Source of the DNA: Cotesia glomerata
Lineage: Eukaryota; Arthropoda; Insecta; Hymenoptera; Braconidae
NCBI RefSeq assembly: GCF_020080835.1
Contig: NC_058161.1
Span: forward strand, 20,201,603 to 20,265,602
Direction of reading: 5' to 3'
DNA: 64,000 bases
The position numbers and the translations under genes were made by a program. Positions 12,133-25,368 of this stretch are shown in pieces; within the stretch, counting starts at the first letter, position 1; every line of letters starts with the position of its first letter. The notes beneath the pieces are model-generated. The model made no database searches. It had not been told where the DNA came from and worked only from the letters and a program-made list of their open reading frames with translations.

Positions 12133-13468
12133 ATGAGTAAAATTCAGGAAAACAACAATAGTGAAAACGGGCCTCATGCCCAACAAGCAGCGATTGAAGC
12201 AAGCGCTGAAATGAAGCGGTCGCAAGCGTTTGAACGCCTTGAAAAGCTGACCAGTGAGCTAAATGACTTCATCCAATCTAAGGTCAATATCCACAAGGAG
12301 ATTAAGACCAAGACGACCAGCGTAGCCAATGCCCTCAGAGATTCAAGAAACTTGATGAAGAATGGTGTTTAACAGTACGACGCACTTCTCGCACTACACC
12401 GGAGAGAAGCATTCAAGCAACTATCGTGAATGAAGAAGCAATGGACACTGGAGCCGAAGGTGACGGTGAATCAGTCGCGGAAGACAGAATCAGAACTAGC
12501 AGCAAGTCAACTAAGAGAAAAGATCGATCTTCTCCCGACCCAACGATCTGCCAAGTTGTGAAGAAAAAGGACCTGAAACCAAGCCCTCCGAAAAACACGG
12601 CAGTGCAGAACGCCGGAAAAAAGAGGTGACTGAATGGCAGAAGGTCCAATCCAAGAAGGAGAAGAAGGAGCAAGCGAGAGAGCGGTTACCAAAACAACCG
12701 GTGAACAAATCTCGGCCGGAGCCTAAGCGGGAAAAACCGCGAAAATTCACCAAACCAGATGCCTTAATTATTCGACCCGTTGAGAAGGCAAAATATGCCG
12801 AGATACTGCGTCGGATTAACAAGATGTCCCACCAGATCAGACCCGTGACGTCGTTGACAAGGTTCAAAAGACGAATGATGGGAATATGCTCATTACGCTT
12901 TCCAGAAAGACCGCAGACAAAGGACAAGCTTTGCTGAAGACCATCAAGAGCATCCTTAAAGAAGAAGCGCAAGTCATCTGTAAAGGCCCAGAGGAACAGC
13001 TTGAAATCCGGGACATTGACGACGAAACAACTAAAGACGATGTCCGGAAGGCCTTACAAGAGGCAGCTGGAAATGACTACGAAATACCTGAAGATGTCAT
13101 TAAAATTCGTCCGGCCTACAGAGGTACTCAAACTGCTTCGGTACGATTGCCAGCAGCAATAGTGCAGAAAGATACTTGGAAAGACAGGCAAAATAAGGAT
13201 TGGCTGGGTAAATTGCCGTGTCAGAGCAATTAAGACACCATTACGATGCTATAAGTGCTGGCACTTTGGGCACACTACTGCCCAATGTAAAAGCGAAGTC
13301 GACCGATCTGGGCTTTGCATCAAATGTGGGCAAACAGGTCATCAAGCTGCTCAATGCCAAAATAAAGTGAAATGTGCGTTATGTGCGGAAAAACCTGGCT
13401 CTCAGGACACTGCTCACCGGTCTGGTTCTGGCCGATGTCCAGTCTCCAAGAAGCACTCCAGAAGCTGA
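12133..13468 (+). pseudogene. R1-type LINE ORF1 (gag-like), frameshifted
   Basis: Nucleic-acid-binding ORF1 protein of the R1 LINE. ATG at 12133 opens a Lys/Glu-rich, probably helical N-terminus. The frame then breaks repeatedly: open pieces are 12133-12372, 12426-12629, 12626-12937 and 12886-13233, in different frames. A Lys-rich basic middle is followed at about 13240-13435 by three CCHC zinc knuckles in one frame (CYKCWHFGHTTAQC, CIKCGQTGHQAAQC and a third CALC... knuckle). They end in a stop just before the ATG of ORF2. Domain order fits R1-clade ORF1. At least three indels separate the parts. Confidence 0.75.
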
Positions 13469-13481
13469 CAAATAAACGAAC

Positions 13482-16458
13482 ATGAGGATACTGCAGCTTA
13501 ACATCAATCACTGCGAAGCTGCGCATGACCTGCTTATGCAGACAGTACGGGAATTAAAGCTCGACGTTGTGCTTTTATCGGAGCCATATAAACATTTAGC
13601 TGGACAACCTTGGGAGACGGATATCACCACGAAAGCTGTGATCTGGGCTTGTGGTAAGCTCCCTTCCAGAGTGTAGCTACCAATGGCAGCGCTGGCTTTG
13701 TAGCAGCATCAGTAGATGGCATCCGTTTTTACAGCTGCTACGCACCACCTAGCCTCTCAATTGCTGAGTTTACTGACTTCTTGGATCGACTGACCGAGGA
13801 CGCGAAGCAACATCATCCAGTGGCGATAGCCGGGGACTTTAACGCCTGGGCAGTGGACTGGGGCAGTAAGCAGACTAATGCACGAGGAAGAGAGCTGCTA
13901 GAAGCTCTTTCTACACTAGATGTAGTCTTGCTCAACAGTGGTGACACGCCGACCTACACCAAAGGTGACGCAAGCTCGATTGTAGACGTCACTTTTGTCA
14001 GTACCAGCCTTGCTAAAGGTAACACTAACTGGAAGGTACTGGACATCTACACTGCCAGTGACCATCATGCGATACTCTGGGAAACGTCAAACGACCAGAA
14101 CCTCCGGGGGCCTATCAAGCAATTTAACACCGTCGGTTGGAAGGTGAAATCTCTTGACCCAGAAGTATTGCTAACAGCCCTCGATAGTGATCCGATAGAG
14201 ACTGGATGTGCAGAAGAACATACTAAGGCTCTGATGATGCGAGTAACACAAGCTTGTGATGCCAGTATGCCTCGCAAACGTGTTATGAATTCAAGACCTG
14301 CGGTACACTGGTGGAATGATCATATCAGCAACCTCCGTAAAGAGTGTCATCGAAAGAGAAGAATATCACAGCGTGGCTATCAACGACCTTACTCTGCAGT
14401 GCTGATCGCAGAGTACAAAAAAGCTCGTCGTGAACTTAATAAGGCCATAAAAGAGAGCAAAAGAAGATGCTGGAAAGAGCTCATATACGAGGTCGACAAA
14501 GACGTGTGGGGTCGGCCGTATAAGGTGGTCATGACGCACCTGAAGAAACAACAAATGCCGTCACCTACGTGTCCCCAACTCCTTCAGAAAATCGTCACTG
14601 CGCTGTTTCCACAGCAACACAGTCTCAATTATCAGTCAACGCAAGATGAACTGGACGACATTCCACCTGTCACTGAAGAAGAATTGTTGGAGGCCTGTAA
14701 TCGGGTAGGAAATAATAAAGCGCCGGGATTGGACGGAATCCCTAATATAGCCTTGAAAACCATCATAAAGGCAGCACCAACATTATTTCTAGACGCTTAC
14801 AACGCATGCCTCAAGGAGGGGACTTTTCCTCGTAAGTGGAAACAGCAACGGTTAGTACTTTTACCTAAAGGAAAGAAACCGCCAGAAGAACCGTCATCTT
14901 ACCGACCACTCTGCATGCTAGATACGGCGGGTAAGATATTTGAGCGTATCATCCATCAGCGAATAGATGCAGTAGTCGACCCACTCTTGGCAGACAACCA
15001 GTATGGATTCCGGAAAGGACGATCAACCCTGGACGCGATCAACCTGGTTGTTAATACGGCCAAAGAGGCAATCGCAGGAACTAGATGGAAGGGTGGAACG
15101 AAGAAGTACTGCCTGGTGGCTGCCTTGGACATCAAAAATGCTTTCAATTCCGCTAATTGGGACTGCATCATGCAAGCTCTCGACGAGAAGAACGTGCCAA
15201 CATATCTTCGCAGACTAGTGATTAGCTATTTTACAGATAGAGTGCTGAAATACGATACAAAGAATGGTCCAAAAGAGTATGATATAACCGGTGGTGTGCC
15301 ACAGGGCTCTGTTCTTGGTCCACTTCTGTGGAATATCATGTATGACGGGCTCCTGAGACTGAAGCTTCCAAGATGTGTCAAACTGGTAGCGTATGCGGAT
15401 GATGTTGCCGCAGTGATCGTCGCCAAACACCTCGACGAGATTCAACATCTGTTTGACATCACTTTTGAGAAGATCAACCAGTGGATGGATACAGTGAACC
15501 TACAACTGGCCAAGCAGAAGACCGAAGCAGTGCTTATTACCAGCCGAAAAGAAGTTGAAACAATTAAGATTAATGTCGGTGACCGAGAAATCACATCACA
15601 ACCATTTATCCGTTATCTGGGAGTGATGCTGGATGCACGACTCAACTTCAAACAGCAGGTGGAACATGTCAGTGCCAAAGCGTCAGTAGTGAGGGCTAGT
15701 CTCGCACGGCTGATGCCTAACATCGGAGGCCCAATGCAGAGCAGGAGGCTACTATTGTCATCAGTAGTCACATCAGTGCTCACTTACGGAATATCCATTT
15801 GGGCTGATGCACTGGAAACCCAAGAATCATGGAGAAAAGCTGGACCAATATACCGACAGAGTGCCCTACGAGTAGCTAGTGCCTTCCGCACTCTATCAGA
15901 AGAAGCAGTGTGCGTCATTGCTGGAACCCTACCTCTTAGAGTTCTAGCAGAGGAAAGACGGGCCCTTACCAACGAAAAAGGTCAACTGCACTGAGCCCGG
16001 AAGAACTTAGAATTGAAGAACGGCAAAAGAGCATAGGCCGATGGCAACTACAATGGGATGCTGCAGAGAAGGGTAGGTGGACGCACCGTCTCATACCTCG
16101 GGTCGACATTTGGCTTAACCGGAATCACGGTGAGGTCAATTACTATCTTACGCAGATGTTGTCGGGACATGGGTGTTTTCGAGAGTATCTACACCGCTTT
16201 AAGCACGATGACTCTTCGGAGTGCCCGTCCTGCCCAGGAGCTGCTGAAGACGCGGAGCACGTCTTCTTTGTATGTCCTCGTTTCGATCCACAGCGTGAAG
16301 AACTGGAGAGGATCCTGAACCAGAGAATGCAACCAGATTCACTAGTAGAAGCAATGTTGTCATCAGAAGCTGCCTGGAACGCTACCAACACGTTTGCAAC
16401 AGAAGTCCTTAAAGACTTGCGTTCCACCGAAAGAAAAAGAGCAAATAGCAGAAGATAG
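13482..16458 (+). pseudogene. R1-type LINE ORF2: endonuclease + reverse transcriptase
   Basis: ATG at 13482 opens an apurinic-type endonuclease domain (ILQLNINHCEAAHDLL, LLSEPY, then GDFNAWAVDWGS near 13835 and SDHHAILW near 14060). The reverse transcriptase follows, with NNKAPGLDGIP near 14710, GFRKGRSTLDA near 15005, GGVPQGSVLGPLLWN near 15290 and the catalytic YADD near 15390. A C-terminal Cys-His knuckle (CPSCPGAAEDAEHVFFVC) lies near 16220-16275, as usual in the R1 clade. Two single-base deletions break it: one near 13668 in the endonuclease and one near 15967, where the second copy (18007) has an extra T. The long central stretch 13781-15994 is open. Confidence 0.85.
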
Positions 16459-16699
16459 AAGGAAGATAGTTAACACCTTAGCCACCAGAAGGAAGAGCAG
16501 TAGCTAGATCCTCCCTTCACGAAGTAATGCCTGACGGCGGTTTCCATGAGGGATTAGAGGAAAGAAGGAAAAGGGGTTTAGGGTTTAGTGGGTAGGGGCG
16601 TTAGTGTCGAGTTAGTATGACGCTGCGTCGAGTCGCCACATATCCAGGCCAAACAGCTATGCCTAGAATCCGTAAAAAGGATTCCCCCCCCCCTACAAA

Positions 16700-16730
<31 letters not shown>

Positions 16731-18752
16731 GAGGCAGGAAATCGAGTAGGGAATAATAAGGCGCCGGGATTGGACGGAATTCCTAATATTGCCCTGAAAT
16801 CAATCCTTAGGGCAGCACCGACATTATTTCTGGACGTTTACGATACATGCCTGAAGGAAGGGACTTTTCCCTAGAAGTGGAAACAGCAACGACTAGTGTT
16901 ACTTCCGAAGGGGAAAAAGCCGCCGGAAGAACCGTCATCCTACCGACCACTCTGCATGTTAGACACGGCCGGCAAGATATTCGAGCGCATAATTCATCAG
17001 AGAATAGAGGCTTTAGTCGATCCACTCCTAGCAGAGAACCAGTTTGGTTTCCGAAAAGGACGGTCAACTCTGGATGCTATCAAAGTGGTTGTTGATATAG
17101 CCAAGGATGCAATCGCCGGAACGAGATGAAAGGGTGGAAAGAAGAAATACTGCTTGGTGGCTGCTTTGGACATCAAGAATGCCTTCAACTCCGCTAACTG
17201 GGACTGCGTTATGCGGGCTCTAGAAGAAAAAAACATACCAGGATACCTTCGCAGAATAGTAGCGAGCTACTTCACGAACAGGCTCCTGAAATATGACACG
17301 ACGAATGGTACGGAAGTGTATGAAATCTCCGGAGGAGTGCCGCAGGGATCAGTCTTAGGTCCTCTGCTATGGAACATCATGTATGATGGCCTCCTGAGAA
17401 TAGCATTGCCTACGGGAGTCAAACTTGTAGCATATGCGGATGACGTAGCTGTCGTGATTGTCGCAAAGCACCTCGAAGAGATAGAAATGGCATTTGATAT
17501 TACATTCAGACGAGTCAATTTGTGGATGGACATGATGAACTTGCAACTAGCCAAGCATAAAACCGAGGCAGTGCTCATCACCAGCAGAAAAACGGTAGAA
17601 ACCATCAAGTTGAGAGTCGGAGAACAAGAAATCACATCACAACCATTTATCCGTTATCTGGGAGTGATGCTGGATGCACGACTCAACTTCAAGCAGCAGG
17701 TGGAACATGTCAGTGCCAAAGCGTCAGTAGTGAGGGCTAGTCTCGCACGGCTGATGCCTGATACCGGAGGCCCAATGCAGAGCAGGAGGCTACTGTTGTC
17801 ATCAGTAGTCACATCAGTGCTCACTTACGGAATATCCATTTGGGCTGATGCACTGGAAACCCAAGAATCATGGAGAAAAGCTGGACCAATATACCGACTG
17901 AGTGCCCTACGAGTAGCTAGTGCCTTCCGCACTATATCAGAAGAAGCAGTGTGCGTCATTGCTGGAACCTTACCTCTTAGAGTTCTAGCAGAGGAAAGAC
18001 GGGCCCTTTACCAACGAAAAAGGTCAACTGCACTGAGCCCTGAAGAACTTAGAATTGAAGAACGGCAGAAGAGCATAGGCCGATGGCAACTACAATGGGA
18101 TGCTGCAGAGAAGGGTAGGTGGACGCACCGTCTCATACCTCGGATCGACATTTGGCTTAACCGGAATCACGGTGAGGTCAATTACTATCTTACGCAGATG
18201 TTGTCGGGACATGGGTGTTTTCGAGAGTATCTACACCGCTTTAAGCACGATGACTCTTCGGAGTGCCCGTCCTGCCCAGGAGCTGCTGAAGACGCGGAGC
18301 ACGTCTTCTTTGTATGTCCTCGTTTCGATCCACAGCGTGAAGAACTGGAGAGGATCCTGAACCAGAGAATGCAACCAGATTCACTAGTGGAAGCAATGTT
18401 GTCATTAGAAGCTGCCTGGAACGCTACCAACACGTTTGCAACAGAAGTCCTTAAAGACTTGCGTTCCACCGAAAGAAGAAGAGCAAATAGCAGAAGATAG
18501 AAGGAAGGTAGTTAACACCTTAGCCACCAGAAGGAAGAGCAGTAGCTAGATCCTTCCTTCACGAAGTAATGCCTGACGGCGGTTTCCATGAGGGATTAGA
18601 GGAAAGAAGGAAAAGGGGTTTAGGGTTTAGTGGGTAGGGGCGTTAGTGTCGAGTTTTAGTATGACGCTGCGTCGAGTCGCCACATATCCAGGCCAAACAA
18701 CTATGCCTAGAATCCGTAAAAAGGATTCCCCCCCCCTAAGGGAAAAAAAAAA
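16731..18752 (+). mobile_element. Second R1-type LINE copy, 5'-truncated
   Basis: It starts inside the RT domain (NNKAPGLDG region at about 16752) directly after (CA)n and ends with the same 3' UTR and A-rich tail, again followed by (CA)n (18752-18812). It therefore inserted in the (CA)n 3' of the first copy. From about 17628 onward it is nearly identical to copy 1 (15589 onward). Upstream of that point identity falls to roughly 75-80%. Confidence 0.85.
16740..18500 (+). pseudogene. R1-type ORF2 fragment (RT and C-terminal knuckle)
   Basis: Reverse transcriptase remnant of the truncated copy. In-frame stops sit near 16872 (TAG where copy 1 has a sense codon) and 17127 (TGA for Trp). From 17154 to 18500 it is open for about 448 codons and includes GGVPQGSVLGPLLWN, YADD near 17440 and the C-terminal CPSC...EHVFFVC knuckle near 18265. 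It lacks the endonuclease, so it is not autonomous. Confidence 0.8.
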
Positions 18753-18758
18753 CACACA

Positions 18759-18816
<58 letters not shown>

Positions 18817-18930
18817 TACAGACATACAGAGATCATCGCAGGAATAGACTGGGAAGTTTCCTAGAACCTCGAAACGTCGAGATTCGATGAAAACTCGATT
18901 TTCGTAAAGCGGGGTGAAAACAATAACTTG
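18753..18930 (+). repeat. (CA)n-MITE, right part displaced by the LINEs
   Basis: (CA)n (to 18812), then CATACATACAGACATACAGA, ATCATCGCAGGAATAGACT, the GGAAGTTTCCTAGAACC block and GGGGTGAAAACAATAACTT. This is the expected continuation of the copy that stops at 11590. It is cut before the terminal AGCGGGAAGTTAA. Confidence 0.8.
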
Positions 18931-19655
18931 TTATGCCATAAACCAATGCCATTTTTATTTCATGCTGTAACAGGGTAAATTACCCTTAATCGATAAGTCG
19001 CCAGAGATCGATAACTTTTCGACTAGCATTTGAGCGCATCGATCTTCGGGCCTAGAGAGAGAGCAGGAGGGGGTATTTTTGGGGTCGTTATATAGACGAG
19101 CCATGCGTGGTGTCCGCAGAAGTAGTAAAGTGTTGGAACGAGTAACATCAAGAAGTCCAAAGAAGGAAGCGAGTATCAACCATAGAGTTTCTTCAACCAA
19201 ATTTACACCAGGTATTGGACTTTGGTAATGATGAGCCTTGGGGCCATATACCCAGCTCATCAAATACACTACTTCTCATTTTATTTATTCAAGTTTGGAT
19301 AATTCAATTGTTTAATAATTTTGCTCAATAATAATTAATTATTTAATTGAATTGATTCGTTAATTGCTGGGAGCGTTCCTCCTAGGGGTTTATACCCGAG
19401 GAATGTTCTAGACCTCTTGGGTTTGCAAGTCGTGAATAATTAATTTTATTAATACAGTTGGTTAATAATTATTAACATCTTGAGATTGGTTTAAATAAAT
19501 CTATTTTATATTAATTAAATTCTGAACACCGAGAAGGTTCCAATCGACACGACATAGTATTCGGTACCCGAGGTCAAAACGTGCTACGCGGTAACGAACG
19601 CCGGCATCCATTTTGAGCGCGCAAATTCCTTGTGAATTTTATTACGCAATAAAAT
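18931..19655. other. No gene recognised
   Basis: Mixed-composition DNA. A 104-codon minus-strand opening (19269-18955) has no recognisable domain. 19270-19540 is AT-rich. Not matched elsewhere in the window. Confidence 0.4.
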
Positions 19656-20384
19656 AAATTCGAGCTTAAAAATATAATTTATGTTATTTCACGCTCTCCG
19701 AGCTCATAGAGTTAGCTGTTCTAAGCTTTTGAGTTCTTCGAGCTCAAAAGTCTGATAGGAGTTTAATGAAACAGTATTTTTTGAATTTTTAAACTGCAAT
19801 ACTTTCTGAATGAATAAATCGATTTTCACGTGGTTGGTAGAGTTCCACGCAGTTTTTCAAAATCTATGATATACTTGTAAACACAAACTGATCAAACCGA
19901 AAATCTTAGAGAAATTTGAAAAATTCACTTATTCCGAATTTTTTCGACAACGATAATTCACGAACCAATCAACCGATTTTCATGTTCTTGGTGGCAATTG
20001 ACGTGATTTTTTGGGCTCTAATAATTATTTTATTTCATCGAAAACGATCCAAAAAGAAATGTCGAAGTTATGTGAAAAAAACACTTTTTTCGAAATTTTT
20101 CGTTTTCAATAACTCTCGGACGAATCAACCGATTTTGACGGGACTGGTGGTAATCGACGTGATTTTTTAAACTTGAGCTGATTAGTTTTTGGAATTGATA
20201 GGTGTAGCCGTTTAGAAGTTATTCCAAAAAAACAATTTTTTGAAAATTATATTTTTGAGATTTCTCAAAATTTAGTGAATCGAATAGATTCAAATTTCCA
20301 TGAAATTTAATGGCAATGATACTCTTTCGATCGCTATCTATTTTGATCTGATCGGCCGAGCTGTTCAAAAGTTATAAGAGGTTT

Positions 20385-20463
<79 letters not shown>

Positions 20464-20497
20464 TTTAAATTTTTTTTAGCGGGAAGTTAAAAATTAT
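19656..20497 (+). repeat. (CA)n-MITE copy
   Basis: Family interior with GAGCTC palindromes (19698-19745), both modules, a long uninterrupted (CA)n at 20390-20461 and the terminal TTTAGCGGGAAGTTAAAAA. The left terminus is degraded. The block normally found between (CA)n and the right end is missing. Confidence 0.8.
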
Positions 20498-20541
20498 GTT
20501 TAGTTTTGACAGATAAATATTGATGTTAAATAACAAATGAT

Positions 20542-21095
20542 ATAAGGTACCCGCGGGTAATAAGCCTAAGTGATAGAAATGATATTTAAAATCACCGCTT
20601 TCGCTAAAAACTTCTCTAGTAGAAGTGTCTAGCATAGAAATGTCGCTACAAGTTTATAGAGTCCCGATACAACGTTCCCTGTCATCTATTTTTCATCATC
20701 CGTCATATACTAAAGTAGCGCAGGAGAATTCCTAAAAAACGGTTTGAGTAAATGGTAAACATTTTTCATAATTTTTATCAACATCTTAGAAAGTATTGTT
20801 ACTAAATTTAAGTGATGATTGATCTCTAATACCAATTTTATTAAGTATAGTATAACTATTTCTAGTACGTTTAACCCGAAGGTTTTATTACCCTACCGTA
20901 GTAAAATAAAGCCTATTCGCAAGGTTTTTGAAAACATTTAATTTTATGTTTGTTTATGGTGAAAATTACCATTATATTTTATGGCTAATGTATTAATATA
21001 AAAATTAATGATACATTTCAATAATTAAATGCAATATTTTCGATTTTTTTTCAAAATCTCCCTTTGCTAGGCCTTATTACCCGCCGCTACCTTAT
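20542..21095. repeat. MITE with 28-bp TIRs
   Basis: ATAAGGTACCCGCGGGTAAT at 20542 is mirrored at about 21068-21095 (complement ATAAGGTAGCGGCGGGTAAT). About 550 bp, AT-rich inside, no ORF. The target duplication is not clear. Confidence 0.7.
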
Positions 21096-22215
21096 TTGAA
21101 GTTAGCTGATTTGCTTTTTAAATAAATTATATTTTTTTGTTTACATCTGAAGATTAGTTACTTCTCTCATTTTTTTATTTAATATAAGTTGTAAAATAAC
21201 TCACTGAATTTAATGAGAAAACATTTTATTGCCTTCATTGCCGCATATAAAATTTTAAATCAGTTGATCGCTATAGAACTTAATGCATTGAAGCGCTATA
21301 TGATGGTAATATTTAATGACATGGACATCATATTTACTTTCTCCGTGGAAAAATGATTGGTCATACCAATTTTTATGACAATCGGTTGAACGGTGCGGTA
21401 GTCGATACTTTACAGCGCCGCCTGGTAGCGAGTTACATCAATGGGAATAGCATATAAACCTTCTCCGTGAAAAAATACATAAACATACCAATTTTCATAA
21501 TGATCAGTCAAATAGTTTCTGATTTTATCGATGTCATATATACAAACATCCTCTTTTATATATATAAATATGAATTATATTAAAATTATAGGATATATGA
21601 ATTACATTAAAATAGGATATAGGAATTATATTAATCAGTATATGGATAATTAAGAAATCCTCTTAAATGATATATTTTTAACTCATTAAAATTCATAAGA
21701 AATAATTTAAAAATAAGAAGTTGTTTTAAAATCAGCTCAAATTGTTTCAGATTTTCCAAATTGCACTCGTCTTGTGATTTAATAATTTTGATAAATATGT
21801 CCTTTATATCCGAATATAGGAAAGATAATATTATGTTTCACTAAAAGAATCTTTGTTAAGTTATCGTTAAAATAAGCCGCAACTAAATCATGAAAATTAT
21901 ATCTAGATAATTTATTGATACGAAAGTCAGATTCGGATATGTGGAAACTTACTGTAAGAATAATTTATGAATAAATTATATCACTACTTAAGTGTTTTGA
22001 TACTATAAATGTTTAAATTCATACTTAAGCATAATCAATCTATATTACGAATCACTAAAGAATGAAAATTTATCACATACATTGTCAATAATGTCTTCTT
22101 ATATTAATAATGAAATTGACTTAAGATCGTGTTAAAAAAATATTCACAATTATAATATGTGGATACAAATCTAATGTTAAGTTGAATAATTATTTTTCAG
22201 ATTTTTTTTATCATA
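21096..22215. other. AT-rich stretch, nothing recognised
   Basis: No ORF above background and no repeat match within the window. Confidence 0.5.
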
Positions 22216-22234
22216 TAGTAGTGGTAGAGAGGGA

Positions 22235-22300
<66 letters not shown>

Positions 22301-23652
22301 TAGCTGTTACCCGCCCGCTTCGCTGGGCGCTTTATAGAATTGCATTTTTAGATCTAGACTTGAAATTTAATTAGAGTATTGTTTTGACTTGCACAGATTC
22401 CAAATGAGTATTGAAAGTTTTAGTTAATGTCATTGCAAGTCTCATAAGTAAAGTTGAAGTCTGTCTAGCTTCAAGTGCGAAGAATTTTTTTGTCATTTAA
22501 AATTTTCTCAGCGACATCAATTTTTCATAGAAAATAAACTTAACATGTTTTTTACATACCCAGTGTTTGAAAAATGCATTCATTTTAATCAGTAACATTC
22601 CCTCGATCCCGTAATAAGAACAATTTATAAGTTATGTAATCAGCAAAAATAACATGTATGTAAAATTCTAAGTTCGTTGACCGAATTACTACATATAATG
22701 TTAAGTTTTGGAAACCTTACAATGACTTTATTCCCGCTGGTAAAGAGACGTTTGTTGCAAGGAAATTTTTAGCAAATGTTATTGAAACTCAATAGACAGG
22801 GTCTAAATTTTATGTTTCAAAAAGTCCTAGTTGATAAACAACAACATTTTCAGTAGATTTCGTAGATATCTAACTATTTTAATTCTTGAAACCAATTTTA
22901 CCATAACCAAACATACGATCAGCATATAAATATAAATTTTCAACACTTAGTTCACCAGACATAATTAGCTTCTTTCTTTAACTTTTTTTTTAAATGACGT
23001 GAAATCAATCAAATATTAAGGTTATGTAATAAAAACAAAAGAAAATCGTATTAAAAACAAATGAATGAATAATGAGTCTTTTGTTTTTATTAGCGGGAAA
23101 AAATGTATATAAAAATTAATCGTAAAAAAAATGAGAAAGGGTTGATAAAATCCAAAAATAAGTGGCCTATAACCATATATGAAAAATTCTGCGTCGAAAG
23201 GTAGCAGTCCCATCCCGATAGCTTCAGTAGTTTTGACGTCAACTTTTATCAAAGGAACCCTATTTCGTTATATATGTATATTTTCCACCCACGCATTCGC
23301 CCACGCGTAGGTATATATGGAACTAAATTCTCAAAAAAGTAACGTAATAAAAATTATTTCCTTTAATGCCGATACAAAAAACAAATAAATTGAAGAAAAA
23401 TGCTCGTCTTTTGTTTTTATCGGCGGGAAAAAATGTTTATTAAAGTTAAATAGAAATAAAATGGTGAAGGATTGATGGAATTCGAAAAATAAGTAGCCTA
23501 TAACCATCTACAATTCATTCCGCATCGAATGGTCCTAGTCCCATGTCAATACGTTCAGTAGTTTTTGCGTGATTGACGGTCTACGAAACCCACTTTCATT
23601 ATATATGTATAGATATATATATATATATATATACTCCCTCTCTACTACTATA
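22216..23652. repeat. ACTAGC-type repeat inside an (AT)n array
   Basis: Outer inverted flanks (TAGTAGTGGTAGAGAGGGAG near 22217 and the complement near 23630-23650) enclose (AT)n at 22236-22298. The unit then opens ACTAGCTGTTACCCGCCCGC followed by TTCGCTGGGC and ends TTCATTATATATGTATAGAT at about 23612. Two related subunits (about 23040-23290 and 23375-23612) each carry GCGGGAAAAAATGT, CCTATAACCAT and TTCAGTAGTTTT. There is no transposase. The class is uncertain. Confidence 0.6.
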
Positions 23653-24363
23653 AAATATAGTAAAATAACTAAAAAAAATATGAAAAGCTTCATAAAATTA
23701 TAAAAATATTTATATGTACAAATGTTATCAATGACATGATCTTAAAAATTTTTTTTGATAAGTACCAACATACCACAGCTGAGATGATCGATGAATGAGT
23801 AAATCACGTGATGGTGATAGTGATCGGAAAAAGAAAAAACTTTAAAAATGAAACCCTGTACGCCTTTAGCGCTAATGTGACAGTAAAAAATTTTTTATCC
23901 ATCAACACATTAATTAACACGATCAAAATTACTGATTTAAAAATGGATAGAACGGAAGTCTACAGCTTTCTAAGTTTAGAATCAAAATGTTGAACAGATC
24001 TCTTCTGTATGGCAACAGGTGAAGATCAAATTAAATTATCTATTTATAAGGGTGATTAATCAAACGTTAATATAGCTCGCGGAAAAAAATGTTTTAAATT
24101 TGCTAGGAAATATTGTTATTATTTAAACCGCAATCGATTTTAAACTTACTATCAGCAAAATTGGTAAATACCCAAGTTTTATTTGTGGCTCATAACAACA
24201 ATGGTATAGGTATTGAAATTCACCAATCCGATAAGCGTTTCAAAAACAGGAAAACAGTGGTCAGTTCTCCGCTAATAAAAGTCATAACAATAATTGATAG
24301 GTTGAACTGGTTTTATCACGACGCTTGTATTGGTGCTTATAAATTCTTATCTATCAATGGATA
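23653..24363. other. No gene recognised
   Basis: Short openings (23808-23993 and 24113-24367, plus strand) have no domain I recognise. The second ends where the foldback element begins. Confidence 0.35.
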
Positions 24364-25304
24364 TTGAGTAAAGCACACATAAAGTGTATAGTTTACAGCT
24401 TTTAGAATTCTAAATAGGGGAAAAATATAAGTTTTGCTTTGAATAGCGTAAGGAGATTCAAGTACTCGCCTACTGTAAAGAATGTCGATAAAAAAATAAT
24501 ACGTATGAATACTTTTGTTATCTTACAATTAATTTTTAAATCAATTAATAACATTTTAGAGGCAATTTCCGATAAATTTACTCATTAAATAATTAATAAC
24601 ATTTAATTGAGTAATAAAAAACATAGCGCTCTGAATTACCGGTATACACTCGACAACACAAAAAGAGTTCCTTAACCTTCAAATTTATTTATGTTTACTG
24701 TCTAACTAAAATGACTAAGATCTCTTAGCATTTAAAAAACCGCGGTTACTTATGCTTTGGGTAACCGGAAAATAATTAATAAAAAAATTAAAAAGCAGTA
24801 GGTTTCCGGGATATTTAATTAAATAATTAGGTTTGAAATTGTAATTTTTATATGTGAATGGAGATTCCACCAGCCGTGTATTTGGTTAAGAATTTAATGC
24901 AATTAGCGACTTTAAAAAAATTATATTTTCATTGAATTTGATTGAAAAAATAATAACCTTTCGATTAAAATAATAAAAAAAGTAGCTTTCGAACGTATTA
25001 GGGAGATATTTTATATTTTTTATGAAAAATAACTTGGAACCTGCGTTCTTTAAAGTCTTGTATTTGACTTGGCAACACCGTTTGCGCAGTTACCCAAAGC
25101 ATAAGTAACCGCGGTTTTTTAAATGCTAGAGGATCTTAGTCATTTTAGTTAGACAGTAAACATAAATAAATTTTAAGGTTAGGGAACTCTTTTTGTGTTG
25201 TCAAGTGTTTACCGGTAATTCAGAGCACTGTATTTTTTATTAGTCAATTAAATGTTAATAATTATTTAATGAGTAAATTTATCGGAAATTTCTTCTAAAA
25301 TGTT

Positions 25305-25305
<1 letters not shown>

Positions 25306-25368
<63 letters not shown>

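Larger units (their letters stand above)
11591..16716 (+). mobile_element. R1-clade LINE (Waldo-like), full length but broken
   Basis: A non-LTR retrotransposon of about 5.1 kb with a 5' UTR (11591-12132), ORF1 (12133 to about 13468), ORF2 (13482-16458), a 3' UTR and an A-tail (16697-16716). The 5' end follows (CA)n directly (11556-11590) and the 3' end runs into (CA)n (16717-16730), so it was inserted into a CA microsatellite. R1-clade lineages such as Waldo are known to target (ACAY)n repeats. Naming it Waldo-like is an inference from target and domain order. Frameshifts in both ORFs make this copy inactive. Confidence 0.85.

Noticed and set aside
12413..12972. Minus-strand ORFs opposite R1 ORF1, and similar ones at 14065-15448, 17267-17635, 18185-18469, 53046-53405, 54417-56331
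   Set aside because: They are antisense shadows of LINE coding frames with no domain of their own.
18955..19269. 104-codon minus-strand gene
   Set aside because: No domain, no start context and no similar copy; consistent with chance in a GC-richer patch.
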